Below, piece after piece: positions 16,840-26,138 of a DNA stretch of 64,000 nucleotides (positions are counted from its first letter, which is position 1; each line of letters opens with the position of its first letter). The notes under the pieces were generated by a model. It did not search any database and had not been told where the DNA came from. It worked only from the letters and a program-made list of their open reading frames with translations. A program made the translations under genes and the position numbers. This stretch comes from Cytophagales bacterium (GTDB lineage Bacteria; Bacteroidota; Bacteroidia; Cytophagales; Cyclobacteriaceae), in the NCBI GenBank assembly GCA_027317105.1, contig DAHVFH010000035.1:1-64000 (forward strand), read 5' to 3'.

Positions 16840-19800
16840 TCATTTCGTGATCAAATTTTCAATCTCATTCATCACCCGTTTTCTATCAACCCAAAAATTT
16901 CGGCTGTACACTCTGCGGAATGGCCAGTTCTTTTTACTCAACAATTGCGGTAGCAAGGCGTGAGGCGCTTTCGCGGAAAGCGATTCGAAATAAAAATTAT
17001 CGTCTGTGAAAATCGCTCCTTTAAATTCCCTTTGGTTTTGCACCGCCAAATCATAAAACGGGAAAACATCTTCTTTTAATTCTAGTCCCGGTTCCGCTAG
17101 CGGATCGCGTAACAAATGTTTCAATTGAACTGAAAAGGAACGGTTTTTTTCGGTACGTATAAAAGGTTTAAAATTTCCTTCTGCGGCTTGTCGCGCAAAA
17201 TGCAAATACGCCTTCAATAATTTAGGCCCTTCGTTTTTGGTCTCTCCCACTTCCAATTGCTCAGGCCAAATGCTGCTCACTACAATAATTTTTTCACGCG
17301 CCCTGCTTACCGCCACATTCAACCGGTTTTCTCCTCCCGCCACATTGAGGCTGCCAAATTGGGCATTCATTTTTCCATTGGCACCAGGTGCGTAGCCGAT
17401 CGAAAAAATAATGATGTCCCGTTCATCGCCTTGCACATTTTCAATATTCTTGATAAAAATCCGATCCGGAAGGAGCGATTGCGTTTTGGCAAATTCTTCT
17501 TCCAAATAATCTTGCACCAGCGATTGTTGAGCTGAATTGAACGTGATAATCCCGATTTCTTTTAAAGGAGCAGTTTCCATGATTTTCAACACCAACGCAC
17601 AAATATGCCGCGCTTCTACTTCATTTGTATTATTCTCCCAAACTCCGTCCACTTTATCAAATTCAATAGCCGATGGCGGATGGTTCAGTTGATGAAAGTC
17701 GGGCAACAATTGAAGATTGCCTCCGTAAAAATGCTGATTTGAAAAATCAATTAACTCCAACGCTTGGCTCCGGTAATGGCCATTCAACTTCAGCGTCATC
17801 AAATACCTTTCCGCAAGTTCAAGCAGGGAGTCTACTTCGGCATCGGGTTCTTCCATTTCTTCTTCCTGCCATCGTGCTAAGTAAAAATCACCCGGTCGAA
17901 GTTGCTTACTATCGCCTGCAATCACCGCTTGCTTGCCCCGGTACAAAGCGGGAATTCCACGTTCAGCAAAACATTGTGAGGCTTCATCAAAAATCACTAA
18001 ATCAAAAATTTCTTTCATCGGAAAAATGGCGCTTACCGATTCCGGTGAGGCCATCCAGCAGGGAAGCAATTTGAAAACTTCTTGATCAAATTCACTCATC
18101 ACCCTTCGCAGCGGCCAGATCTTTTTCTTTTTTGTAGTTTGGTGAAGCAGATCGCGATAGCTCACCCGGTTGTTCAAGCGGTTAAATTCCAAATCATCTG
18201 TGACACGTTCACGGGCACGCAACAAAAGTATTTCAGCACTCAATCCTTCTTTGGTTTCGATTTGGTCTTGAAGCTCACCCTCCAGGCGCTGAATCCTGCC
18301 GGACGAAACGATGCGCAATTCGGGGTGCTTTGTTTCAATATGTTCAATCCAAGCCAAACGCAAACCATTCAGAAATATTTTCTGCCATACCGTAGCATCA
18401 ATAAGGTTGGTCTCTTCTTTCAATTTCTCAATAATGGAAAGCTCCGTAGTGGAAAATTTTTGTTTCAGTTTATCAAACTCACAAAGAGAATCAAAATCCC
18501 GGTCTAATGATTTCAGCATCTCTCCGGCAAGCTCAAAGTCGACAGAAAGTTTATGAATATGATTGTTGGATAAATACGGTGACCAGTCGCTCATCTTATC
18601 CTTAACTTGGATCAAAGCCTGCATTAGAGCATGAATTTTCTGTTGAAACTCATTTTTGTTCAATTTGACTGGATTCAGTAAATTTTTTAGCCCTCGAACG
18701 GAATTAAAATAAGTTTTGGCTTTGATTGCCTCCTGTTGTAGGGCAAACCAATTGGTGAAATGCTCTTTCGAAATTGTTTCTGGAATATTAATAAGCCATT
18801 TCTTATTCTTCAGTTTTGAAAGGTTATGTTCAACATTGAGCCGTTGATCCAATTTTTTTTCGAGTACCTTAAAATCGGCCTTTTCACTTTGCAGTTGATT
18901 GGCCACCAGTGCCCGGGTGATCATCATTTTATCCTTCGAAAACAATCTCCAACGCAACCAACTCCATAAATTCTTTCGGGCTTTCATGCTTCGGTAAAGC
19001 GCCTTTTGAAAATGGCCAAGCAATGCTGATGGCACCGAAACTTCAGGGCCGTCACCGATAAAGCAATCCATCATCATCCGCTCGACATTCGAAAGCCAAA
19101 GCGAATTCGTTTCGCTGCTTTTCTCCAGCATCATTTTTTTAAAAGAAGAAAAGATTTCTTCCTTTAAGGTAAGCTTAGCTAAGCCATCTAACTCCTCAAG
19201 TTTCTCACTAAACTTTAACATTTGCTCCAAGTCCGGAGCTGCGTTGAGTTGCTGGCTGAGTATTTTTTTTATTCCCTCATAAAAAGGATGAACGTCAAGG
19301 ATAGCCTTTTTTATTAGAGGCAAGTCACCAATAGAAAAATCGGCAAACGGTTTTCTGTCTTTCAGCACATACGCGTCTATCTCGCACCAACCTGCATACA
19401 CGGCATATTGGCTTAAAGCCTGCAAGAAAGGATCAACGGTGTCCAATCTAAATTCATGAAACTCATGTTTTAAGGATATCAATGGATCTCCTTGGCTTGA
19501 CGAAAGGTAAAGCTCTTTGATACTACATCCACATTCGGACTCATCAAAAAGGGAAACACGAAACTGCTCCAATTCTTCCGTGATCTGATCAATTCGTTTG
19601 CTTACCTGCAAAAACTGTCGATCCAATTGAATCGCATCCAAACTGATGTTTTTCTTTTTGTATTCTTCCGTTCGGTTAATCTGACTGGAAATTTGTTCAA
19701 AAATTTCTTTTCGATCAGTTTTGAAATCATGAACCAACGCAACAAATTTATCCAGGTACTTTTCCTTCAAGCGCGAATGCACCACATCCAAGGCTGCCCG

Positions 19801-20841
19801 CTTTTGGCAAACTAATAAAACCCGTTTCCCGGTTGCAATCCCATCGCTAATCAGGTTGCCAATGAGTTGCGATTTTCCGGTGCCCGGAGGGCCCTGCACT
19901 ACAATGGAATGGCCTATCTTTGATGCCTTCAATGCATTTTCTTGCCAGATGTCGGAAGGGAAAATAGCATATACCTTTTCTTCTTTCACACTGGAAATGA
20001 AATTGTCTAGAATTTCACCCGGTGGTTGATTCCGAGCAAAAATTTCCGCTAAGTCTTGAAACGAATTTTGCTCAAGCAATTGAGCGTAATCTGGAACTAA
20101 GGTCGACCCGGCTTGCGGAAAAATTCCAAGCACAGCTTCAGGAAACAATTTCAATTCCCCTGCCCGATGTTTTTCTTCAAACTCTTTCTTTGTGAAATTA
20201 ACAAACGATGTCAATTCATCTTTGTAATTGTCTGAATTGAAATCTAACTCGACTGTGCTTTGCTGCAACAACTTGTAAACAGACGTTCGGAAGGAGGTGC
20301 TGTCGCGATCGACATCTTCAAAGGATTCGTTGAGAAGGTCTTCCTCTGCTTTTTGTTGATTGTAAAAAGAATAGGCCAGTAAAAAAGATTTATTAAATAT
20401 GATTTCACCATCATTCCGAAAACGAAGGCACCAATTATTGTTCTCAACAATAAGGTCGACAGGGAAGAATAACAGCGGGCAACGCACCACTGTTCCATCC
20501 GAAAATTTACCTTGCACAAAAGGCCAGCCCACGTGCAAATCATGCGATCCTCTTTCCTCAAAAATAAACTGATTTAGACGGTAGAGCTTTTTTAGTTTCT
20601 TGCTGGCTACATTGGCCGCTTCCATTCTAGCATCGACAATCGGACAAATAGCCTTACTTTTTTCATGGATCATGGCCTCTATGATCGAAAATGACTTTTC
20701 ACCATTTAACTGACTAAAGCTATGCAAATCAACAAATTGCTCCGAAGGTTTAAGTAAAACCAAAGAGCGGTTATGCGCACTCAGGTTGGTGAGTCTTCTT
20801 AAAAAAGTTGATAGTAATTTATTTATTGCGGTTGACTCCAC
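16840..20841 (-). CDS. Large SF1 (Upf1-like) helicase with degenerate nuclease-like C-terminus
   Basis: The 1333-residue protein has Walker A GPPGTGKSQLI at about 314-321, a long coiled insertion, Walker B VIFDEASQCF at about 951, motif III AGDSKQLRPGDF, motif IV-V GHYRSQALEL and NIENVQGDERDIIIFSIGY, and motif VI LNVAVSRAREKIIVVSS. Its N-terminal part (about 1-290) resembles the DUF4011-type region that precedes such helicases. The last 65 residues (YDLAVQNQREFKGAIFTD through the W-R-x-x-R-V-Y-S-R-N-F-W end) look like the Vsr/MTES_1575 restriction-endonuclease-like fold, but the usual E-C-D-G metal site is replaced by IFTDD. Such helicases occur in defence and repair loci. It starts 1 bp after the HhH gene, so co-transcription is very likely. 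Confidence 0.85.
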   Translation of the reverse strand: MESTAINKLLSTFLRRLTNLSAHNRSLVLLKPSEQFVDLHSFSQLNGEKSFSIIEAMIHEKSKAICPIVDARMEAANVASKKLKKLYRLNQFIFEERGSHDLHVGWPFVQGKFSDGTVVRCPLLFFPVDLIVENNNWCLRFRNDGEIIFNKSFLLAYSFYNQQKAEEDLLNESFEDVDRDSTSFRTSVYKLLQQSTVELDFNSDNYKDELTSFVNFTKKEFEEKHRAGELKLFPEAVLGIFPQAGSTLVPDYAQLLEQNSFQDLAEIFARNQPPGEILDNFISSVKEEKVYAIFPSDIWQENALKASKIGHSIVVQGPPGTGKSQLIGNLISDGIATGKRVLLVCQKRAALDVVHSRLKEKYLDKFVALVHDFKTDRKEIFEQISSQINRTEEYKKKNISLDAIQLDRQFLQVSKRIDQITEELEQFRVSLFDESECGCSIKELYLSSSQGDPLISLKHEFHEFRLDTVDPFLQALSQYAVYAGWCEIDAYVLKDRKPFADFSIGDLPLIKKAILDVHPFYEGIKKILSQQLNAAPDLEQMLKFSEKLEELDGLAKLTLKEEIFSSFKKMMLEKSSETNSLWLSNVERMMMDCFIGDGPEVSVPSALLGHFQKALYRSMKARKNLWSWLRWRLFSKDKMMITRALVANQLQSEKADFKVLEKKLDQRLNVEHNLSKLKNKKWLINIPETISKEHFTNWFALQQEAIKAKTYFNSVRGLKNLLNPVKLNKNEFQQKIHALMQALIQVKDKMSDWSPYLSNNHIHKLSVDFELAGEMLKSLDRDFDSLCEFDKLKQKFSTTELSIIEKLKEETNLIDATVWQKIFLNGLRLAWIEHIETKHPELRIVSSGRIQRLEGELQDQIETKEGLSAEILLLRARERVTDDLEFNRLNNRVSYRDLLHQTTKKKKIWPLRRVMSEFDQEVFKLLPCWMASPESVSAIFPMKEIFDLVIFDEASQCFAERGIPALYRGKQAVIAGDSKQLRPGDFYLARWQEEEMEEPDAEVDSLLELAERYLMTLKLNGHYRSQALELIDFSNQHFYGGNLQLLPDFHQLNHPPSAIEFDKVDGVWENNTNEVEARHICALVLKIMETAPLKEIGIITFNSAQQSLVQDYLEEEFAKTQSLLPDRIFIKNIENVQGDERDIIIFSIGYAPGANGKMNAQFGSLNVAGGENRLNVAVSRAREKIIVVSSIWPEQLEVGETKNEGPKLLKAYLHFARQAAEGNFKPFIRTEKNRSFSVQLKHLLRDPLAEPGLELKEDVFPFYDLAVQNQREFKGAIFTDDNFYFESLSAKAPHALLPQLLSKKNWPFRRVYSRNFWVDRKRVMNEIENLITK

Positions 20842-20842
20842 G

Positions 20843-21742
20843 CTACGGTTTTATTGAAAGGTAAGGCTTTATTCGCTCAAATTTTCTCTCATCCATTAGG
20901 GCCAGCCCACTAAGCTCTTCGAGGGCCTTAAATGGGCCATGTTGAAACCGATAAGCGGTTATTGCCTTCGCTAGTTTGTATTTGATATACGGGTGAGCGC
21001 CAAGCTCTTGCTCAGAAGCACGGTTGAGGTCGATCTGTTTCGGAATATAGTTTATATCGAGAAAAGATTTATTGATCAACTCTTTAACAACCATGGAATC
21101 CAGTCCATAAACCTCTTTTAGCTGCTCCGTAGAAACAAACCCTCCAAGTTTATCACGGTAGGCAACAATCCGCTGTGAAAGTTTTGTCCCTATGCCATAG
21201 ATTTTCTTAAGTTGGATAGTATCTGCCGTGTTTAAATCGAATTTTTCCTTTTTTGGTTTTTCTTTTAAAACAAACTTTTTGAGTTCTTCCTTTTTAAGGA
21301 TGCGTTCAGGCAGTTCAATATAACTATAGAGTCTATTGAAAAGAGTCGAGTCCATTCCATAAATCTTTCTCAAATCATTTTTGACCTGGAACTTTCCGCC
21401 TTTTGCGCGGTAGTTAACAATTCTATTTGCGATAGAATTACGGAAACCCAATTGCATCAATTCTTCCGGAGTAGCATGATTTGGATTGAATGAAAATAGT
21501 TTTAAGGGAGGGGCTTCGCTTTTTAAAATCGAATCAGGTGCCTCCCATTTCCAGCTCGCGATAAGGCTATCTAATTCCTTTGCTGACGCAGAGAAATCTT
21601 GTGGCTGACGAACAAACCAGTAGCGATAAAGGGGTTCCGAAAAAACCAACACGATCATCAACGGAAGCAAGATGAGAAAAGCGTTTGTTTCTGTTCGTGA
21701 GAAGCCAAAGAAGCTTCGAATCCAAGCTCGAAGGCGATTCAT
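20843..21742 (-). CDS. Membrane-anchored helix-hairpin-helix protein (ComEA-like)
   Basis: The 299-residue product has one N-terminal membrane segment (AFLILLPLMIVLVFSE, about 22-38) and then three or four HhH units: FNPNHATPEELMQLGF..IANRIVNYRAKGG (about 94-125), FDLNTADTIQLKKIYGIGTKLSQRI (about 168-200), and DLNRASEQELGAHPYIKYKLAKAITAYR split over about 237-272, each with the short hairpin that binds DNA backbones. ComEA proteins bind incoming DNA in the periplasm; the anchor here fits this topology. The gene starts 14 bp after the GCS2 gene and ends 1 bp before the helicase. Confidence 0.85.
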   Translation of the reverse strand: MNRLRAWIRSFFGFSRTETNAFLILLPLMIVLVFSEPLYRYWFVRQPQDFSASAKELDSLIASWKWEAPDSILKSEAPPLKLFSFNPNHATPEELMQLGFRNSIANRIVNYRAKGGKFQVKNDLRKIYGMDSTLFNRLYSYIELPERILKKEELKKFVLKEKPKKEKFDLNTADTIQLKKIYGIGTKLSQRIVAYRDKLGGFVSTEQLKEVYGLDSMVVKELINKSFLDINYIPKQIDLNRASEQELGAHPYIKYKLAKAITAYRFQHGPFKALEELSGLALMDERKFERIKPYLSIKP

Positions 21743-21756
21743 AACAAATCTATTTA

Positions 21757-22998
21757 CTACAAAATAAACATCTTATTTTGCTCTAAACATCCACTCAATT
21801 GGCGATAGACACTCTTAATGTTTTCTTCAGAGTGATCGGAGCCTAACGCAGTTAAAATCCTTTCAGAGAGCGAGCCTTGGTTGAAGATAATTTCTAGTTG
21901 AGATTCTTCCCACTTCTTCAAAGAGGGGGTAACCAAAATCAACCGTTTAAAAATATTTTTCCAAAGTTCACCGATGGATACCGGTTTCGCGATGCCAAAA
22001 AGATCAAGATACTCTCCGCTGGGAATTATTGTGTTTCGTCCTTCGATCAGACTTTGATCGAAAATTGTAACCAGCGTATCGGTTTTTATTTTTACCTGCT
22101 GTTCCATGTTAACAAATTTTTCCTTTACCAGTGCTTGCAAGAAATCAATGACCAAGGCAATGATGGCCATATCAGCCGAAGGGCATTCCTGAATGTCCAT
22201 GATACGGATTTCAATCGATCCGCGATCAAACCGGGGAATGGCACCGCGAGAATTTACCCAGACGGGATCCAAAATATTTTCAGGGTCATGCGGGGCTATA
22301 TCGGTTTTTATTTTTTCGTAGATGGTATTGAGGTAATTCCGTTTCGAAAAAATGCCTTCAGGAATAATTCTTCCGGTGATGGATGGAATACGTGATTGAT
22401 TGGTTTTATAAAATTCAAGGCGCGTATCTAACTTGCCGGTAATTTTTCCATCAAAGATGGGCGAACTGGCACACAAAGCCGGAAGAAGCGGTAACACGAT
22501 CCGCACCGCTGCATGAAGTTTCGCAAATTCTTCATCATCATAAAAGGGCAAATTGAGGTGTGTACTTTGCAAATTGCTCCACCCGTGGCCTTTGCTATTA
22601 AAGATGCGATCATAAAGTTCATAGACTTCATTGCTTTCGTGTGGCCAAAGTTTCGTTTCGATGTGCGGATTCATTAAAGGATGCGCAGCGGTGGGCATGA
22701 GCATGGCATTCCATTTATCCAGAACACCATTTATCCTTTTGATATTATCGGCAAAGGCATTTTCAAGCGCGCTAAAATTTTGCTCTGGCTTTGTTGATTT
22801 CAATTCCACCACATGCAAAACCAATTCATTGCTCCAGGTCACTAAATCGTTTTCAAAATCACTGGCGTAATGCCCGAGTTCATGCTTCAGTAATTCATCG
22901 GTTATCGGCTTAATGGCCAGTGTCTCCTTGTCTACTAGCATGTACTCAAGTTCAATGCCGTAGGCCTGAAACAAATGCAAACGCGATGGATGGCTCAT
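21757..22998 (-). CDS. Carboxylate-amine ligase of the GCS2 (glutamate-cysteine ligase 2) family
   Basis: The 413-residue protein starts with FQAYGIELEYMLVD, the GIE-x-E motif of the glutamine-synthetase-like GCS2 fold, and continues with STHLNLPFYDDEEFAKLHAAV cut to LNLPFYDD, ALCASSPIFDGKITG and GSIEIRIMDIQECPSADMAI. These enzymes activate a carboxylate with ATP and couple it to an amine, as in gamma-glutamylcysteine formation; YbdK-type members have weak or unknown natural activity. Its ATG overlaps the stop of the RimK-like gene by 4 bp (ATGA at 22995-22998), a strong sign of coupled expression and joint function in making a small peptide or modifying a protein. Substrates are unknown. Confidence 0.85.
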   Translation of the reverse strand: MSHPSRLHLFQAYGIELEYMLVDKETLAIKPITDELLKHELGHYASDFENDLVTWSNELVLHVVELKSTKPEQNFSALENAFADNIKRINGVLDKWNAMLMPTAAHPLMNPHIETKLWPHESNEVYELYDRIFNSKGHGWSNLQSTHLNLPFYDDEEFAKLHAAVRIVLPLLPALCASSPIFDGKITGKLDTRLEFYKTNQSRIPSITGRIIPEGIFSKRNYLNTIYEKIKTDIAPHDPENILDPVWVNSRGAIPRFDRGSIEIRIMDIQECPSADMAIIALVIDFLQALVKEKFVNMEQQVKIKTDTLVTIFDQSLIEGRNTIIPSGEYLDLFGIAKPVSIGELWKNIFKRLILVTPSLKKWEESQLEIIFNQGSLSERILTALGSDHSEENIKSVYRQLSGCLEQNKMFIL

Positions 22999-24443
22999 TT
23001 TTCCAATTTTATTTTATTAATAAATACTTCCATAATAATTGAATATAATTTGTCTTTCAAAATTTTATCTTCAATACCTGCATCAATATTAGGGTTGTCA
23101 TTAATTTCAATTACATAAAATTTCCCCTCAACTTCTTTCATATCCACTCCGTAAAGTCCAGCCCCAATTAAGGCTGTGGCTTTCAATGCCGTTTTCAATA
23201 AACCAGACGGGGCTTGATCCACAGGGATACACTCCACATCCCCCTCCCGCGACTTTTCTTTGTTGGCACTCCAGTTCACGATCTGCCAATGTTTGGTAGC
23301 CATGAAATATTTACAAACATAGATAACTTGGCTATCAATTATGCCCACTCGCCAGTCGAAGGGTGTAGGCAAAAATTCCTGGGCAATCAATAAGTCCGAT
23401 TTTTCAAACATCGTTCCCCTCACCTTTTTGAATTCTTCTTTTGAATGGATTTTAAAAACACCTTTAGAAAAAGCACCATCCGGCTGTTTTAAAATAAAAG
23501 GAAAGGCCATTTTTAAAGCGGCATTCTCGCAATTATCTTCGGAGATCACCGCGGCTTTAGGCGTAAGTATTTTGTGCGAATTGAGAAGTTCATGCAAATA
23601 CACTTTGTTCGTGCATTTCAAAATTGAATCAGGATCATCGATAACGGCAAGGCCTAATGACTGCGCCTTTTTTGCAAATCGGAAGGTGTGGTGATTGACA
23701 TTGGTCGTTTCGCGTATAAAAAGCGCATCGTATTGAATCAATTTGTCAATATCATTTTTCGTAATAAACTCCGTATTGAATCCCGCTTCGATAGCGGCCT
23801 TGTAAAACCGCTTTAACGCCCGATCGTCAGAAGGTGGGTTGGTATCTTCAGGATCGGTGAGGATCGCTAGGTCATATTTTTTTTTGTCAGGGCGATAATC
23901 GCGTTTTCGTAATAAATATTTTTCCAGGGCTGAAACAAGCAAAGGCTTGTCCATTTCAGGTACTTCTTTTAAGTTGATTGGCCGGATGCTTTGCAGCACC
24001 CATTTTGTCTTTTTGGAGAACGCTGCACGCAAAGAAGGCGCCTGCACCATCTGGAAAAGTTGTTGCGCCAACCGATTTAAATTTTCCGTTTGAGTTATCC
24101 CAAAATAAACATTGAATTCTACCCGGTCAGTGGGTTCATTCTTTAATGTATTTTGTATTAACGTATCGAAATCAAGCGAATCTTCCCGGAGAATTGACGG
24201 GAACCGAAAATCCTGAATGGTAGAAACTTCGGGCAGCACCTTGTGCCCTCTTGCTTCGGCCAATAAAGACACGTAATATCCTTCACTTTGGTACTGATAG
24301 GATTTACAAAGATTTAACACCTTAAGGTTCTTTAACGACTGGTAAGTTTCATTTGAAATGTATTGATCCGCTGAAATTACCTCCACATCTTCAATATGAA
24401 AATTCCAAGTCTCGGGTTTTTCAACGATGATAAGTTTGGGCAT
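22995..24443 (-). CDS. RimK-like ATP-grasp ligase
   Basis: The 482-residue protein has an N-terminal domain of about 190 residues typical of the longer RimK-like group (MPKLIIVEKPETWNFH), a pre-ATP-grasp part with LFIRETTNVNHHTFRFAK, and the ATP-grasp core: lysine-bearing FILKQPDGAFSKGVFKI, DLLIAQEFLPTPFDWRVGI, and the Mg/ATP end VIEINDNPNIDAG. RimK enzymes add glutamate or similar residues to an alpha- or gamma-carboxyl of a protein or peptide. It lies 101 bp after the C39-like peptidase gene and overlaps the GCS2 gene, so two different amidoligases are made together. The acceptor is unknown. Confidence 0.87.
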   Translation of the reverse strand: MPKLIIVEKPETWNFHIEDVEVISADQYISNETYQSLKNLKVLNLCKSYQYQSEGYYVSLLAEARGHKVLPEVSTIQDFRFPSILREDSLDFDTLIQNTLKNEPTDRVEFNVYFGITQTENLNRLAQQLFQMVQAPSLRAAFSKKTKWVLQSIRPINLKEVPEMDKPLLVSALEKYLLRKRDYRPDKKKYDLAILTDPEDTNPPSDDRALKRFYKAAIEAGFNTEFITKNDIDKLIQYDALFIRETTNVNHHTFRFAKKAQSLGLAVIDDPDSILKCTNKVYLHELLNSHKILTPKAAVISEDNCENAALKMAFPFILKQPDGAFSKGVFKIHSKEEFKKVRGTMFEKSDLLIAQEFLPTPFDWRVGIIDSQVIYVCKYFMATKHWQIVNWSANKEKSREGDVECIPVDQAPSGLLKTALKATALIGAGLYGVDMKEVEGKFYVIEINDNPNIDAGIEDKILKDKLYSIIMEVFINKIKLEK

Positions 24444-24544
24444 ATTTAGTAGTTTGTCAATTCACTAAAGGTTTATACAAGATTTTAAACTTTTCGATCT
24501 GTATTTTTCGAAAAATACGCCAATGGGTCTGGGATAATTGTAGT

Positions 24545-25261
24545 TCATAGTTTCGGCTCGATAATTAAAAGGTTCGCATCGTAGGTTACAATTCCCAACA
24601 TAATGCTATTGATCAGCCTATCAAAATTGACGTTATAATATTGACTCTTGAGTGGGTTGGGGTTCATGGGGTCGGCCAAATAAACGGCATTGGTAGATTC
24701 GTCAAAACCATTGATAATAACGAAGTGGCCGACAGGTTCGCCTTTAATGCTATTGTATTTATTATTGGCAGCTATTTCGCGCTGCGTTCCATAAAGATAA
24801 GTCGCGCTAAGACCAGTAAGAATAGGTACGGATTGCTTTAAATATTTTTTTATTAGTGATTCGTCTAATTCTTTAAAAAAAATTTCCCCTCCAGATTCCA
24901 AAAACTGGATGTATGCCTTCGAGGCTTCCTTTACTTTTTTATTTTTCACCTTATAACGCATTTGTTTCTTAAGGTTTTGTGCCATTTTGTGGGGTGTAAG
25001 CGTAAACCAAGAGGGGTCAAAAATAGTAAGGTTGTAGGTGTAGATGTGTGCCTTATAGCCACGTTGTAAAGCATGGTTTCCCAACATCACCGCCAAAGTA
25101 CCTCCAGTTTTTAGACTTTTCACTTCGTTAATCACATCCTTGAGTGAAATCTCGTCATGGTAATATTGATATAAGGCATGCAGGCAAGTAGGCCCACAGG
25201 TGATATCGTCAGGTTGAGCTTTGATATCAAAGTTGAGAAAAAGGGCGTGACGGTTGGCCAT
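24545..25261 (-). CDS. C39-like cysteine peptidase
   Basis: The 238-residue protein carries the papain-like C39 core: nucleophile C22 in DDITCGPTCLHALYQYY, His in GHFVIINGFD and Asp in VYLADPMNPNP. There is no signal peptide and no ABC transporter part, so it is a free cytosolic peptidase rather than a bacteriocin exporter. Relatives are found fused to or next to GNAT and RimK-like genes, which supports a role in trimming or releasing an amide-linked product. It begins 5 bp after the RMD1-like gene and precedes the RimK-like gene. The gap of 101 bp after it (24444-24544) contains no clear terminator. Confidence 0.82.
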   Translation of the reverse strand: MANRHALFLNFDIKAQPDDITCGPTCLHALYQYYHDEISLKDVINEVKSLKTGGTLAVMLGNHALQRGYKAHIYTYNLTIFDPSWFTLTPHKMAQNLKKQMRYKVKNKKVKEASKAYIQFLESGGEIFFKELDESLIKKYLKQSVPILTGLSATYLYGTQREIAANNKYNSIKGEPVGHFVIINGFDESTNAVYLADPMNPNPLKSQYYNVNFDRLINSIMLGIVTYDANLLIIEPKL

Positions 25262-25266
25262 ATCCG

Positions 25267-26046
25267 TTATAACTTTGAGATAATCAAATTCAATACTTCC
25301 ACTAAGATCAGTACAACGATGATCCTTTCTAAAATACTGCTCTCTCGCTGAGTTGATACTTCGCGAAATACGCTCAAATTGCTTTCAATGATGCGAAGCG
25401 TGTATTCGACTTCACTGAACCTCACCCTTAAATCAAAATGCTTCATTAAGCCAATGTGAAGGTTATCCAAATATTTATCGTCCCACACTAATTCAGGGGC
25501 ATCAAAAATATAAATATTATCAGCTATATCGTTTTGGGTGTTCAGCGCACGGCCAATAAACTTGAGCATGTTCTTCCTACTCATGCTAAGTCTTCCTGAT
25601 GCTTCTAAATTACTGGCAAATCCTCTGATTTCGGTTAGCAGGTTTTCCGTGATCTGATTATAACAATCCAGGGCAACAGATTGTGCTAAATTGAACATGG
25701 CAATCCGACAAACTTTTTCGTCAAAGTGATCTACAATCAATTGGTCAAATTCAAATTCCAGTTCTCCCTCTTTCACAGAAATCTCATGATCATCACGAAG
25801 CCATTGGTCGTTTGGATTTTTTAAATGTGGGCCAACTGCTTTCACTGCTACTTTTATTTCTTCTTCAGAGTGGCCGGCAAAAACAATAACTCCATAATTG
25901 AAATAATACTGGTATTTATCCCCTCCATAGCTGTACAGCAATTCGGAGGAAGAATCGGCCAAAGTTTTTAAGTCTACAAATGTCTTAATTCCTTTAAGGT
26001 CTAACTGATTGGCTACTAATAGCGCTGTTAATTTGATCGTTTTCAT
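25267..26046 (-). CDS. RMD1/DUF155 family protein
   Basis: From ATG 26046 the product is 259 residues, starting MKTIKLTALLVANQLDLKGIK. A longer frame reaches 26181, but it would run into the divergent nuclease gene (ATG 26139), so I choose the internal start; a TAATTTTG box at about 26065 on the minus strand could be its -7 element. The protein has the DUF155 pattern: YSYGGDKYQYYFNYGVIVFAGHS early, DDKYLDNLHIGLMKHFDLRVRF late, and a single C-terminal membrane helix (IIVVLILVEVLNLII). Yeast and human relatives (RMD1, RMND1) are mitochondrial; bacterial roles are unknown. It heads the amidoligase run and may anchor it at the membrane. Confidence 0.82.
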   Translation of the reverse strand: MKTIKLTALLVANQLDLKGIKTFVDLKTLADSSSELLYSYGGDKYQYYFNYGVIVFAGHSEEEIKVAVKAVGPHLKNPNDQWLRDDHEISVKEGELEFEFDQLIVDHFDEKVCRIAMFNLAQSVALDCYNQITENLLTEIRGFASNLEASGRLSMSRKNMLKFIGRALNTQNDIADNIYIFDAPELVWDDKYLDNLHIGLMKHFDLRVRFSEVEYTLRIIESNLSVFREVSTQRESSILERIIVVLILVEVLNLIISKL

Positions 26047-26138
26047 AGTACCGCTTATCCCAAAATTAAACTTAAAATCATGGTTAGGAAATTTATATGT
26101 TACATAAAGTGTAGATATTCGCAGCAAACTTTTATACC

